DNA of 64,000 nucleotides from Rhizobium rhizogenes NBRC 13257 (GTDB taxonomy: Bacteria; Pseudomonadota; Alphaproteobacteria; Rhizobiales; Rhizobiaceae), in NCBI RefSeq assembly GCF_000696095.1, contig NZ_BAYX01000005.1, forward strand, positions 62,001 through 126,000, in the 5' to 3' direction. This document shows positions 8,934 through 17,214 of this stretch, piece by piece (position 1 is the stretch's first letter; each line of letters opens with the position of its first letter). A program made the position numbers and the translations under genes. The notes under the pieces are model-generated. The model was given only the letters and a program-made list of their open reading frames with translations, made no database searches and had not been told where the DNA came from.

Positions 8934-10115
8934 ATGACCCTCGACAACGACTTCGCCCGCCTCTCGGATTTCGAACCGATGAGAGCCGAGCTCACCGGTA
9001 TCCGGCAGCACCTTCACGCCAATCCGGAGCTATCTTTCGAGGAGGCCGAGACCGCGCGTTTCGTTGCCGAAAAGCTGGAAGCCTGGGGCTATGATGTTCA
9101 CCGCAATGTTGGCGGACATGGTGTCGTCGCTCGCCTGAAGGCCGGTGCCGGGACGAAGAGCATCGCCATTCGCGCCGACATGGATGCGCTGCCGATCAAC
9201 GAGCAGACCGGCAAGCCCTATGCCAGTCGCGTTCCGGGAAAGATGCATGCTTGCGGTCATGATGGCCACACGACGATGTTGCTCGGCGCGGCCGAATATC
9301 TGGCGCGCACCCGTCGCTTCAACGGCACCGTGAACCTGATCTTCCAGCCCGCCGAAGAGGCCGGTGCGAAGAGCGGCGCCCAGGCGATGATCGATGACGG
9401 CCTTTTCGAACGTTTTCCGTGTGACGCGATCTTCGGTCTGCACAATCACCCCGGCGCGCCCGAGGGTACCTGGCTGATGCGCTCCGGCCCGCTGATGGCC
9501 GCGGCCGACACGGCGGAAATTATCATCACCGGCAAGGGCGGCCATGCCTCGCGTCCGCATCTGACCATCGATCCGGTCGTCGTCGCCTGCAATCTCGTCG
9601 TTGCGCTGCAATCCGTCGTTTCCCGCAGCATCGACCCGACGCAGACGGCCGTAATCACCGTGGGTTCGATCCATGCGGGCGAAGCCGCAAACGTCATTCC
9701 AGAAAGCGCGAAGATGCTGCTCAGCATCCGCTCGTTCGATCCGAAGGTGCGTGAGCTCCTTGAGGCGCGGATCAGGAAGTTGTCGGAAGCGGTGGCGGAC
9801 GGATATGGAGCGCAGGCTGCTATCGACTACGCGCATGGCCACCCCGTCGTCGTGAACTCCGAAAAGGAAACGGAATTTGCCCGCGTTGTCGCCGAGGAAC
9901 TCGTCGGTGCCGATAAGGTCGGCACTTGCGCGCTCATTCCCGGCAGCGAGGATTTCTCGCATTATCTCGAACACAGACCGGGCAGCTTTCTCCGCCTCGG
10001 CAACGGCGTCAATTCGGCGATCCTGCACAGCGCCAAATATGATTTCGCTGATGAAAGCCTGACGGTTGGGGCTGCCATGTGGGCACGCCTGACGGAGCGG
10101 TATCTCGACCAATGA
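8934..10115 (+). CDS. M20D amidohydrolase (hippurate / IAA-amino acid hydrolase-like)
   Basis: A 393-residue metallo-hydrolase. Metal ligands are visible in HACGHDGH and QPAEEAG, preceded by RADMDALPI and followed by GKGGHASRPH in the lid domain. Relatives remove the acyl group from N-acyl amino acids or conjugated auxins in the cytoplasm. I use the ATG at 8934, where the domain starts; ATGs at 8874 and 8913 are in frame. As the last gene of the importer operon it probably cleaves the imported compound to release an amino acid. A hairpin closes the operon. Confidence 0.88.
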   Translation: MTLDNDFARLSDFEPMRAELTGIRQHLHANPELSFEEAETARFVAEKLEAWGYDVHRNVGGHGVVARLKAGAGTKSIAIRADMDALPINEQTGKPYASRVPGKMHACGHDGHTTMLLGAAEYLARTRRFNGTVNLIFQPAEEAGAKSGAQAMIDDGLFERFPCDAIFGLHNHPGAPEGTWLMRSGPLMAAADTAEIIITGKGGHASRPHLTIDPVVVACNLVVALQSVVSRSIDPTQTAVITVGSIHAGEAANVIPESAKMLLSIRSFDPKVRELLEARIRKLSEAVADGYGAQAAIDYAHGHPVVVNSEKETEFARVVAEELVGADKVGTCALIPGSEDFSHYLEHRPGSFLRLGNGVNSAILHSAKYDFADESLTVGAAMWARLTERYLDQ

Positions 10116-10144
10116 GACCCGCCGACAGACGAGCCTCAGTCGGT

Positions 10145-10164
10145 GGCTGGCGTTAGCGCCAGCC
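10145..10164. terminator. Hairpin between convergent genes
   Basis: GGCTGGCG (10145-10152) pairs exactly with CGCCAGCC (10157-10164) over a TTAG loop. The loop contains the stop codon of the minus-strand monooxygenase gene. There is no T-run, so it may act as a weak bidirectional terminator or an mRNA 3'-end protector. Confidence 0.5.
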
Positions 10165-11175
10165 GAGGGCCGGGGCGACGTGGGTCAGGGTCGCCTCGAT
10201 CACGTGGGCGTTGTATTCCACGCCGAGCTGGTTCGGGACGGTGAGAAGCAGCGTATCGGCTTCCGCGATTGCTTCGTCCTGGGCCAGTTCCTTGATCAGA
10301 GCGTCGGGCTCGGCAGCATAACTACGGCCGAAGATCGCCCGGGTCTTATCGTCGATGAAGCCGATCTTGTCTTCACCCTGATTGCCGTTTCCGAAGTAGG
10401 CGCGATCTCGATCAGTCACCAGCGCAAAGATGCTGCGGCTGACCGACACGCGCGGCTCGCGTTTGTGGCCGGCCGCTTTCCACGCCTCACGGTATACCCT
10501 GATCTGGTCGGCCTGCTGGACGTGGAACGGAAGTCCGCTCTCATCGTCCTTGAGGGTGGAGCTTTGCAGGTTCATCCCGAGCTTGGCTGCCCAGAGTGCC
10601 GTGGCGTTCGAGCTGGCGCCCCACCAGATCCGATCGCGCAGGCCTTCGGAGTGTGGCTCGAGCCGCAGCAGGCCTGGAGGGTTGGGGAACATCGGTCGTG
10701 GGTTCGGCTGGGCAAAGCCTTCGCCTTGCAGCACATCGAGCAGGACTTCCGCATGGCGCCGGGCCATGTCGGCTTCGCTCTCGCCTTCGGGCGGTGCATA
10801 GCCGAAGTGACGCCATCCATCGATGACCTGTTCGGGTGAACCACGGCTGATGCCGAGCTGCAGACGCCCGCCGGCGATGAGATCGGCCGCGCCTGCATCT
10901 TCTGCCATGTAGAGCGGGTTTTCATAGCGCATGTCGATGACGGCCGTGCCGATCTCGATACGACTGGTCTTCGCGCCGACAGCCGCCAGCAGCGGGAAAG
11001 GCGAGGCGAGCTGCCGCGCGAAATGATGGACGCGAAAATAGGCGCCGTCCGCACCCAGCTCCTCAGCCGCGACGGCAAGGTCGATGGATTGCAGAAGCGC
11101 GTCGGAGGCCGAGCGGGTCTGTGATTGCGGCGAGGGCGTCCAGTGCCCGAACGACAGGAAACCGATTTTCTTCAT
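10153..11175 (-). CDS. Luciferase-like flavin-dependent monooxygenase
   Basis: A 340-residue protein of the bacterial luciferase-like (LLM, F420/FMN) superfamily. It starts MKKIGFLSFGHW and has the family's GTAVIDMRYENPLYMAEDAGAADL region (in two parts near residues 75-95) and the GISRGSPEQ loop near 105. Upstream in-frame codons are ignored because the domain begins at 11175. Such enzymes use reduced FMN from a partner reductase; none is adjacent, although a flavin reductase lies far away at 45279. It is convergent with the M20 operon and lies 116 bp downstream of matR on the same strand. Substrate unknown. Confidence 0.85.
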   Translation of the reverse strand: MKKIGFLSFGHWTPSPQSQTRSASDALLQSIDLAVAAEELGADGAYFRVHHFARQLASPFPLLAAVGAKTSRIEIGTAVIDMRYENPLYMAEDAGAADLIAGGRLQLGISRGSPEQVIDGWRHFGYAPPEGESEADMARRHAEVLLDVLQGEGFAQPNPRPMFPNPPGLLRLEPHSEGLRDRIWWGASSNATALWAAKLGMNLQSSTLKDDESGLPFHVQQADQIRVYREAWKAAGHKREPRVSVSRSIFALVTDRDRAYFGNGNQGEDKIGFIDDKTRAIFGRSYAAEPDALIKELAQDEAIAEADTLLLTVPNQLGVEYNAHVIEATLTHVAPALGWR

Positions 11176-11291
11176 GACCGTACCACTCAGAGATGTTGCA
11201 TGTATGGTTTGCGTTTCATGGCATAGTTCCGGCGCGGGATACAGCCGGCACCGTGTCGCTGCCAAAGAAGTGATACATTCCCGCCAAGTGA

Positions 11292-11942
11292 TTACCTGCG
11301 CGACAAGGTCGACACGAGATCGCTGAAGCGCTCGCCCTGGATGCTGACATGCTGGCGCAGAAGCGTGCGCGCACGCTCCGCATCACCGGCAAAGAGCGCT
11401 TCCACAACGGCGTCATGCTCGGAAAAGGACGTGGCGACACGATTGCGGACCCGCAGTTGAAGACGCCGATAGGGTTGCAGGCGGCGGTGCAGCGCCACGC
11501 ATTGCTCCGAGAGGAAATCGTTGTGGCTGGCGGCATAGATCGCCCTGTGAAAACGCTCATTGTCGTAATAGTAGGCGTCGCTGTCGCCGGCGGAGGACGA
11601 GCGCTTGCAGTCGGCGTGAGCCGCCAGGATTGCCGTGCGATCGTCGTCCGTCAGCCGCCGCGCTGCCAGCGAACCGGCCATGCCTTCGATTTCGGCCATC
11701 ACCTCGAACATCTCGAAAATGCGATGCGGTCCCGGATCGATGACGATTGCGCCGCGGCGCGGACGAATCTCCACCAGTCCGATCGCATTCAGCTGCATCA
11801 GAGCCTCGCGTATCGGCGTTCTCGACACACCGAAGCGCGTGGCCAATTGCACTTCGTCCAACCGTTCGCCTGGGGCGAAATCGTTTGAAATGATGCCGTT
11901 TTCGATCTCGTCGCGCAGGCGTTGAACGACATTCTCGGACAT
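11292..11942 (-). CDS. matR: MatR-like FCD-GntR regulator of malonate genes
   Basis: A 216-residue regulator. The winged helix with RFGVSRTPIREALMQL lies near residues 35-50, and the C-terminal FCD ligand domain keeps the metal-type ligand positions (DNERFHRAIY near 115, SFSEHD near 170). It is divergent from matABC, the arrangement of MatR in Rhizobium. Start 11942 gives MSENVV, with a GGAG 12 bases upstream; a longer frame to 12047 would run through the operator. Family knowledge says malonate (or methylmalonate) releases MatR from its operator. Confidence 0.88.
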   Translation of the reverse strand: MSENVVQRLRDEIENGIISNDFAPGERLDEVQLATRFGVSRTPIREALMQLNAIGLVEIRPRRGAIVIDPGPHRIFEMFEVMAEIEGMAGSLAARRLTDDDRTAILAAHADCKRSSSAGDSDAYYYDNERFHRAIYAASHNDFLSEQCVALHRRLQPYRRLQLRVRNRVATSFSEHDAVVEALFAGDAERARTLLRQHVSIQGERFSDLVSTLSRR

Positions 11943-11975
11943 GTTTGCCACGTTCTCCAATGCAAAAATCAAATT

Positions 11976-12007
11976 CTTGTATGCAAGATTATTTACTTTG
12001 CGCACAA
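11976..12007. promoter_or_regulatory. Two probable MatR operator sites
   Basis: CTTGTATGCAAG (11976-11987) and TTGCGCACAA (11998-12007) are both imperfect palindromes. Read on opposite strands they share CTTGTNNGCAA. They lie between the divergent starts of matR (11942) and matA (12142). From memory, the published MatR target has a TCTTGTA/TACA-like core, which would agree; I cannot verify that here. Confidence 0.65.
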
Positions 12008-12141
12008 GATAACTTAAGAACGATACCACAACAGATATGCCGCACACAAATGAGCGCGCTCGTCGGAGCCGCTATGACGTACCGGAAACGCTTGGGAGGG
12101 CTGTTTCCACCCCAATCCCGCTTCGCCAGGAGGATACTGAC

Positions 12142-13536
12142 ATGGCAGGCATCTCCTTCTTCAGCGACATGATGCAGAGCATCACGGATCGCGGACGCAG
12201 GCTGCTCGCGGTGGGCACGCGCGCCGAGCCGGTTCAAGCCGAGACGACGCTCGAAACCCTGTGCAACATGCTCCTGTCGAGCCGGGGCGAAGCCTCTGGC
12301 ATGGCCTTGGCCGCCGAGATCCTTCAGCGCTGGGCTGAACTCGATCCAGCCGGTCAGCGAGATTTCATGCTGATGCTGCACGATCAATTCGGCCCCGATG
12401 TCGGCAAACTGGACAAGGCGATCGACCGCTACCGCAGCGACAGGAATTCGAACACGCTCATTGAGCTACATCAGGCAGCCGAGCCGCGCCGGCAGGAGCT
12501 GGTGCGCAGGCTCAATCTCGCGCCCAAGGGCACGGCGAAACTGGTGGAGATGCGCGAGCGCCTGCTGGGCATGAAGGACGCAACGGAGCAGTTCCGCGCT
12601 GTCGACGCCGATTTCGCCCATCTCTTCGGATCCTGGTTCAATCGCGGCTTCCTGACGCTGCGCCCGATCGATTGGTCGACGCCGGCCGATCTTCTGGAGA
12701 AGATCATCAGATACGAGGCCGTGCACGAGATTGCCGGCTGGGATGAATTGCGGCGAAGGCTGGTTCCGCCAGACCGCCGCTGCTTCGCCTTCTTCCATCC
12801 CCGTCTCGCCGATGATCCGTTGATTTTTGTCGAGGTAGCGCTGACCACGGCGATCCCAGCCGCCATCACGGATGTTCTGGATGAAAGTCGGTCTCCGATC
12901 GCCGCCCAGAACGCGACGACGGCGGTCTTTTATTCCATTTCCAATTGCCAAGAGGGGCTGCGCGGCATCTCGTTCGGCAATTTCCTGATCAAGCAGGTCG
13001 TGGGAGATCTGCGTCGAGATCTGCCGGGCCTGAAGACCTTCGTGACTTTATCGCCCGTTCCGGGCTTTGCCGGCTGGCTGGCGAGATTGCGCAAGGCAGC
13101 CGATGCGGGCCTTAGCGAGCAGACGCTGAAAACCCTTGCCCTGCTTGATGAGCCGGACTGGGCGGATGACCCCGAGCGGTCGCAGGCGGTCGAGGCTGTG
13201 CTGTTGCCGCTTGCCGCACGCTATTTTGTCAAGGAACAGGGCAACGGCCGACGGCCGATCGATCCGGTCGCCCGTTTTCATCTCGGCAACGGCGCGCGTT
13301 TGGAGCGGCTGAATTTCCTCGCCGACCGGTCCCAGAAGGCGATGCGCCAGTCTCATGGACTGATGGTCAACTATCTTTACAAGCTGGATGATATCGAGAA
13401 AAACCACGAAGCTCTTGCGCAGCACGGTGAAGTCGCGGCCTCGCCGGAGGTCAAGAAGCTGGCGGAGGCCGGTGTGACGGATGCTGGTCTCGGCAGTCCG
13501 ATCCGTCGACGCCATGGCGAAATGCAAAAGACCTGA
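12142..13536 (+). CDS. matA: Malonyl-CoA decarboxylase
   Basis: A 464-residue malonyl-CoA decarboxylase, which converts malonyl-CoA to acetyl-CoA and CO2 in the cytoplasm. The helical N-terminal domain (to about 180) precedes the acetyltransferase-like catalytic domain, with the YSISNCQEGLRGI serine region (S265/S267) and FHLGNGA carrying the catalytic-type histidine H380. An AGGAGGA ribosome site 7 bp upstream sets the start at 12142. It is first in matABC and 23 bp before matB. Together with MatB and MatC it lets the cell use malonate as carbon source. Confidence 0.95.
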   Translation: MAGISFFSDMMQSITDRGRRLLAVGTRAEPVQAETTLETLCNMLLSSRGEASGMALAAEILQRWAELDPAGQRDFMLMLHDQFGPDVGKLDKAIDRYRSDRNSNTLIELHQAAEPRRQELVRRLNLAPKGTAKLVEMRERLLGMKDATEQFRAVDADFAHLFGSWFNRGFLTLRPIDWSTPADLLEKIIRYEAVHEIAGWDELRRRLVPPDRRCFAFFHPRLADDPLIFVEVALTTAIPAAITDVLDESRSPIAAQNATTAVFYSISNCQEGLRGISFGNFLIKQVVGDLRRDLPGLKTFVTLSPVPGFAGWLARLRKAADAGLSEQTLKTLALLDEPDWADDPERSQAVEAVLLPLAARYFVKEQGNGRRPIDPVARFHLGNGARLERLNFLADRSQKAMRQSHGLMVNYLYKLDDIEKNHEALAQHGEVAASPEVKKLAEAGVTDAGLGSPIRRRHGEMQKT

Positions 13537-13559
13537 GCAGCAGATTTAGGAGGGGAGTT

Positions 13560-15080
13560 ATGGGCAATCATCTGTTCGACGCCATCAGGGCGTCCGCAAC
13601 GTCTGACGATGCCATTTTTATCGAAACCGTCAGCGGCGAGCGTTGGACCTATGGGGATGCGCTGCGCATTTCGGGGCAGCTTGCCAGCGCCATTGACGCA
13701 CTCGGCGTCCGGCCCGGTGACCGTGTCGCGGTGCAGGTGGAAAAGAGCCCGACGGCTTTGATGCTTTATCTCGCCTCCGTGCGCTGCGGGGCAGTGTATC
13801 TGCCGCTAAACACGGCCTATACGCTTGCCGAACTCGACTATTTCATCGGCGATGCAGAGCCAAGGCTCGTCGTCGTCTCCCCGAAGGCTCGGGCCGAGGT
13901 CCAGAAGCTGGCGCAGCGTTATGGCGCGATCGTCGAGACGCTGGATGCGGATGGCGTGGGATCGCTGACGGATCTCGCTCGGGAGGAGCCTGCCGACTTC
14001 ATCGATGCCGCCCGTGCTCCCGATGATCTCGCCGCGATCCTCTACACATCCGGCACCACCGGCCGCTCCAAGGGCGCCATGCTCACGCATGACAATCTGC
14101 TCTCCAATGCACTTGCTTTGCGGGAATACTGGCGCGTCACCGCAGCCGACCGGCTGATCCACGCACTGCCGATCTTTCACACGCACGGCCTCTTCGTCGC
14201 CACCAATGTGACGCTGGTTGCCGGCGCATCGATGTTTCTGCTGCCGAAGTTTGAGCCGAGTGAAATCCTGTCGCTGATGCCGAAGGCTACGCTGATGATG
14301 GGCGTGCCGACATTCTATGTGAGATTGCTTCAGCATGAAGGATTGAACCGGGACACTGTCGCCAACATGCGGCTGTTTATCTCCGGCTCGGCGCCGCTTT
14401 TGACGGAAACGCATATCTCATTCCAGCAGCGCACCGGTCACGCCATTCTCGAACGCTACGGCATGACCGAGACCAATATGAACACCTCCAATCCCTATGA
14501 TGGCGAGCGTAGGGCCGGGACGGTTGGCTTTCCGCTGCCGGGTGTCACCGTGCGGATCACTGATCCGGCCACAGGCGCGACGCTGTCGCCTAGCAAGACC
14601 GGCATGATCGAGATCAAGGGTCCGAATGTTTTCAAGGGCTATTGGCGCATGCCGGAAAAGACGGCGGCTGAATTCACAGAGGACGGCTATTTCATCAGCG
14701 GCGACCTCGGCAAGATCGACGAGGACGGCTATGTCCATATCGTCGGTCGTGGCAAGGATCTGGTGATTTCCGGCGGCTATAACATCTATCCGAAAGAGGT
14801 CGAGAACGAGATCGACCAGCTCGACGGCGTCGTCGAAAGCGCGGTAATCGGTGTCGCCCATCCGGATTTCGGCGAGGGTGTGACGGCGGTCGTGGTGCTT
14901 CAGCGCGGCGTGATACTGGACGAAAAGGCGGTGCTTGCGGCGCTACAGGATCGCCTTGCGCGCTACAAGCAGCCGAAGCGGGTCATCTTTACCGAGGAAT
15001 TGCCGCGCAACACCATGGGCAAGGTCCAGAAGAACCTGCTGCGCGACCAATTCAAGGATCTTTACGAGAAGGCCTCCTGA
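13560..15080 (+). CDS. matB: Malonyl-CoA synthetase
   Basis: A 506-residue acyl-adenylate-forming enzyme that makes malonyl-CoA from malonate, ATP and CoA. The P-loop-like motif TSGTTGRSKG is at 163-172, the adenylation motif is ERYGMTETNMN, and the hinge region is IVGRGKDLVISGGYNIYP (in part). The C-terminal catalytic lysine is K488 in NTMGKVQK, the same number as the lysine studied in the Rhodopseudomonas enzyme. An AGGAGGGG ribosome site precedes the ATG. Length is typical of Rhizobium MatB. Confidence 0.95.
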   Translation: MGNHLFDAIRASATSDDAIFIETVSGERWTYGDALRISGQLASAIDALGVRPGDRVAVQVEKSPTALMLYLASVRCGAVYLPLNTAYTLAELDYFIGDAEPRLVVVSPKARAEVQKLAQRYGAIVETLDADGVGSLTDLAREEPADFIDAARAPDDLAAILYTSGTTGRSKGAMLTHDNLLSNALALREYWRVTAADRLIHALPIFHTHGLFVATNVTLVAGASMFLLPKFEPSEILSLMPKATLMMGVPTFYVRLLQHEGLNRDTVANMRLFISGSAPLLTETHISFQQRTGHAILERYGMTETNMNTSNPYDGERRAGTVGFPLPGVTVRITDPATGATLSPSKTGMIEIKGPNVFKGYWRMPEKTAAEFTEDGYFISGDLGKIDEDGYVHIVGRGKDLVISGGYNIYPKEVENEIDQLDGVVESAVIGVAHPDFGEGVTAVVVLQRGVILDEKAVLAALQDRLARYKQPKRVIFTEELPRNTMGKVQKNLLRDQFKDLYEKAS

Positions 15081-15100
15081 GAGGCGCTTGCGCCTGCCTT

Positions 15101-15119
15101 GGTGCTTGGGAGTAGCACC
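15101..15119. other. matB-matC intergenic hairpin
   Basis: GGTGCT (15101-15106) pairs with AGCACC (15114-15119) around a 7-base loop; just before it, AGGCGC (15082-15087) and GCGCCT (15090-15095) could form another tight stem. In the 110-bp gap between matB and matC these may tune expression of the transporter relative to the enzymes. Confidence 0.35.
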
Positions 15120-15190
15120 GGCGCGGAGTTGATCATGCATTCATCAAAATGGGGACCGGCACCTGAGGAGGTTGCCGGAGGGAGGAAGTT

Positions 15191-16540
15191 ATGAATATCC
15201 AGATCCTGTCGATCGTGCTGCTAGCCGGCATGTTCGTCATTGCCACGATCCAGCCGATCAATATGGGTGCGCTCGCCTTTGCTTGCGCCTTTCTGATCGG
15301 TTCTCTCGTCATGAGCATGAAGGCCGCCGATATCTTCGCGGGCTTTCCGAGCGACTTGTTCCTGACGCTGGTCGGGGTCACCTATCTCTTCGCGATCGCG
15401 CAGATCAATGGCACCATCGATTGGCTGATCGAGGGCGCGGTCAAGCTGATGCGCGGACATGTTGCCTGGATTCCATGGGTCATGTTCCTCGTTGCCGCGA
15501 TCATCACCGGCTTTGGCGCGCTTGGCCCGGCGGCCGTCGCGATCCTTGCGCCGGTGGCGCTTGGGTTCGCATTCCAATATCGCATCAGTCCTGTGATGAT
15601 GGGGCTGATGGTGATCCACGGCGCGCAGGCGGGCGGCTTCTCGCCCATCAGCGTCTATGGCGGCATCACCAACCAGATCGTTCAGAAGGCGGGGCTGCCT
15701 TTCGCGCCGACATCGCTGTTCCTGTCGAGCTTCTTCTTCAACCTCGCGATTGCGGTTCTGGTCTTCTTTATCTTCGGTGGCCCGAAGATTTTGCGCAAGC
15801 AGCCGGCGGCGTCCGGTCCGCTGCCGGACCTGCACCCTCAAGGCGTCACGCGAGCCATTGTCGGCCATGGCGGCACGCGCGCAGCACCCATCAGTCATCA
15901 TGTCTTTGAGGTGGAAACGAAAGAAGAGGCGGCGCTTGCCGGTCTGACGGCGGAGCGGCTGACGACGCTGGTCGGCCTGACGGCACTGGCGCTCGGTGCG
16001 CTGGTCTTCAAATTCAATGTCGGTCTGGTGGCGATCACTGTCGCCGTTGTGCTCGCTCTCTTGTCGCCGAAGACCCAGAAGGCGGCAATCGACAAGGTCA
16101 GCTGGTCGACTGTGCTCCTCATCGCCGGCATCATCACCTATGTCGGCGTCATGGAGAAGATCGGTACGATCGACTATGTGGCGCATGGCATTTCCAGCCT
16201 GGGGATGCCGTTGCTGGTGGCGTTGCTTCTGTGCTTCACGGGAGCCATCGTCTCCGCTTTCGCCTCCTCGACCGCTCTCCTTGGCGCGATCATCCCGCTT
16301 GCCGTGCCTTTCCTGCTGCAAGGGCATATCAGCGCCGTGGGTGTGGTTGCGGCCATTGCGATCTCGACCACCATCGTCGATACCAGCCCGTTCTCGACCA
16401 ATGGCGCACTGGTCGTCGCCAATGCGCAGGAGAGCGAGCGGGAGAGCGTGCTGAAAACCTTGCTGATCTACAGCGCCCTGATCGCCATTATCGGCCCGAT
16501 CGTCGCCTGGCTTGTCCTGATTGTGCCGGGCCTCGTGTAA
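15191..16540 (+). CDS. matC: Malonate/dicarboxylate carrier
   Basis: A 449-residue integral membrane protein, third gene of matABC. It has about eleven to twelve hydrophobic helices arranged as two repeats of the ion-transporter (DASS/CitM-like) fold, with a polar cytoplasmic loop at about residues 200-255. GFSPISVYGGITNQIV (about 155-170) and VDTSPFSTNGALVVAN (about 396-411) are the two conserved re-entrant loops. It starts at an ATG preceded by GGAGGGAGGAAG. It imports malonate for MatB. It converges on the Lrp gene with a 50-bp gap. Confidence 0.93.
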   Translation: MNIQILSIVLLAGMFVIATIQPINMGALAFACAFLIGSLVMSMKAADIFAGFPSDLFLTLVGVTYLFAIAQINGTIDWLIEGAVKLMRGHVAWIPWVMFLVAAIITGFGALGPAAVAILAPVALGFAFQYRISPVMMGLMVIHGAQAGGFSPISVYGGITNQIVQKAGLPFAPTSLFLSSFFFNLAIAVLVFFIFGGPKILRKQPAASGPLPDLHPQGVTRAIVGHGGTRAAPISHHVFEVETKEEAALAGLTAERLTTLVGLTALALGALVFKFNVGLVAITVAVVLALLSPKTQKAAIDKVSWSTVLLIAGIITYVGVMEKIGTIDYVAHGISSLGMPLLVALLLCFTGAIVSAFASSTALLGAIIPLAVPFLLQGHISAVGVVAAIAISTTIVDTSPFSTNGALVVANAQESERESVLKTLLIYSALIAIIGPIVAWLVLIVPGLV

Positions 16541-16590
16541 GGCGAGGGTCTTTCTGAGGTGTCTGCTGGTCGCGTGCGATGCGCGGCCAG

Positions 16591-17055
16591 CTAGAATTCC
16601 AGCAAAGCATTGTCGACGACTTCCTTCATGACGAAGAAGGTGCGGGTCTGGCGCACGCCGGGCAGGGCGATCAACTGCGTGCCGTGAATGCGGTTGAAAT
16701 CCGCCATGTCGCCGACGCGGATCTTCAGGAAATAATCGAAATCGCCGGCGACGAGATTGCAGTCGAGAACGAAGCTCAGCTTGGCGACGGCCTTTTCGAA
16801 TGCGCCGAAGCTCTCGGGCGTCGACCGGTCAAGAACGACGCCGACCATCACCAGGGCGCCGCGGCCGACCTTCTGCGGTTCGATCATCGCCCGCACGGTC
16901 TTGATATAGCCTTCTTCGAACAGACGCTGGGTGCGGCGATGGCAGGTCGCCGGACTGACATCGACCAATTGCGCCAGTTCGGCATTGCTGAGCCGCCCGT
17001 TCTTCTGCAGCAGACGGAGTATCTTCAGGTCGATGCGGTCCAGTTCAGAGGTCAT
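16591..17055 (-). CDS. acdR: Lrp/AsnC regulator of acdS
   Basis: A 154-residue Lrp-family regulator. The N-terminal HTH (LDRIDLKILRLLQKNGRLS, then NAELAQLVDVSPATCHRR) is followed by the RAM/AsnC ligand domain. It is divergent from acdS with 159 bp between the starts. In many rhizobia and pseudomonads the Lrp-type gene next to acdS (acdR or lrpL) activates it, so the role is strongly suggested by position. Any ligand is unknown from the sequence. Confidence 0.88.
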   Translation of the reverse strand: MTSELDRIDLKILRLLQKNGRLSNAELAQLVDVSPATCHRRTQRLFEEGYIKTVRAMIEPQKVGRGALVMVGVVLDRSTPESFGAFEKAVAKLSFVLDCNLVAGDFDYFLKIRVGDMADFNRIHGTQLIALPGVRQTRTFFVMKEVVDNALLEF

Positions 17056-17060
17056 GAAAG

Positions 17061-17101
17061 AATCTTCCGAAAACTATGGATATTTTGGATAATTTAAGAT
17101 T
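17061..17101. promoter_or_regulatory. acdR-acdS divergent region with a weak inverted repeat
   Basis: AATCTT (17061-17066) mirrors AAGATT (17096-17101) around an AT-rich core. Lrp proteins bind such degenerate AT-rich repeats as oligomers. The arms are short, so this is only a candidate. Confidence 0.3.
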
Positions 17102-17214
17102 ACCTAGAAAGCTCTGCATCTCATAGAAGAAATATGAAGCCTATCTTCGAGAGCACCTTTCATTGAAGTGATGCTAGCGTCTTCCCCGTATCACGACAAG
17201 CTGAAGGGGAATTC

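Noticed and set aside
15221..16327. 368-codon minus-strand frame opposite matC
   Set aside because: The product is a highly charged Arg/Asp/Gln-rich string, an antisense artefact of a membrane protein gene.
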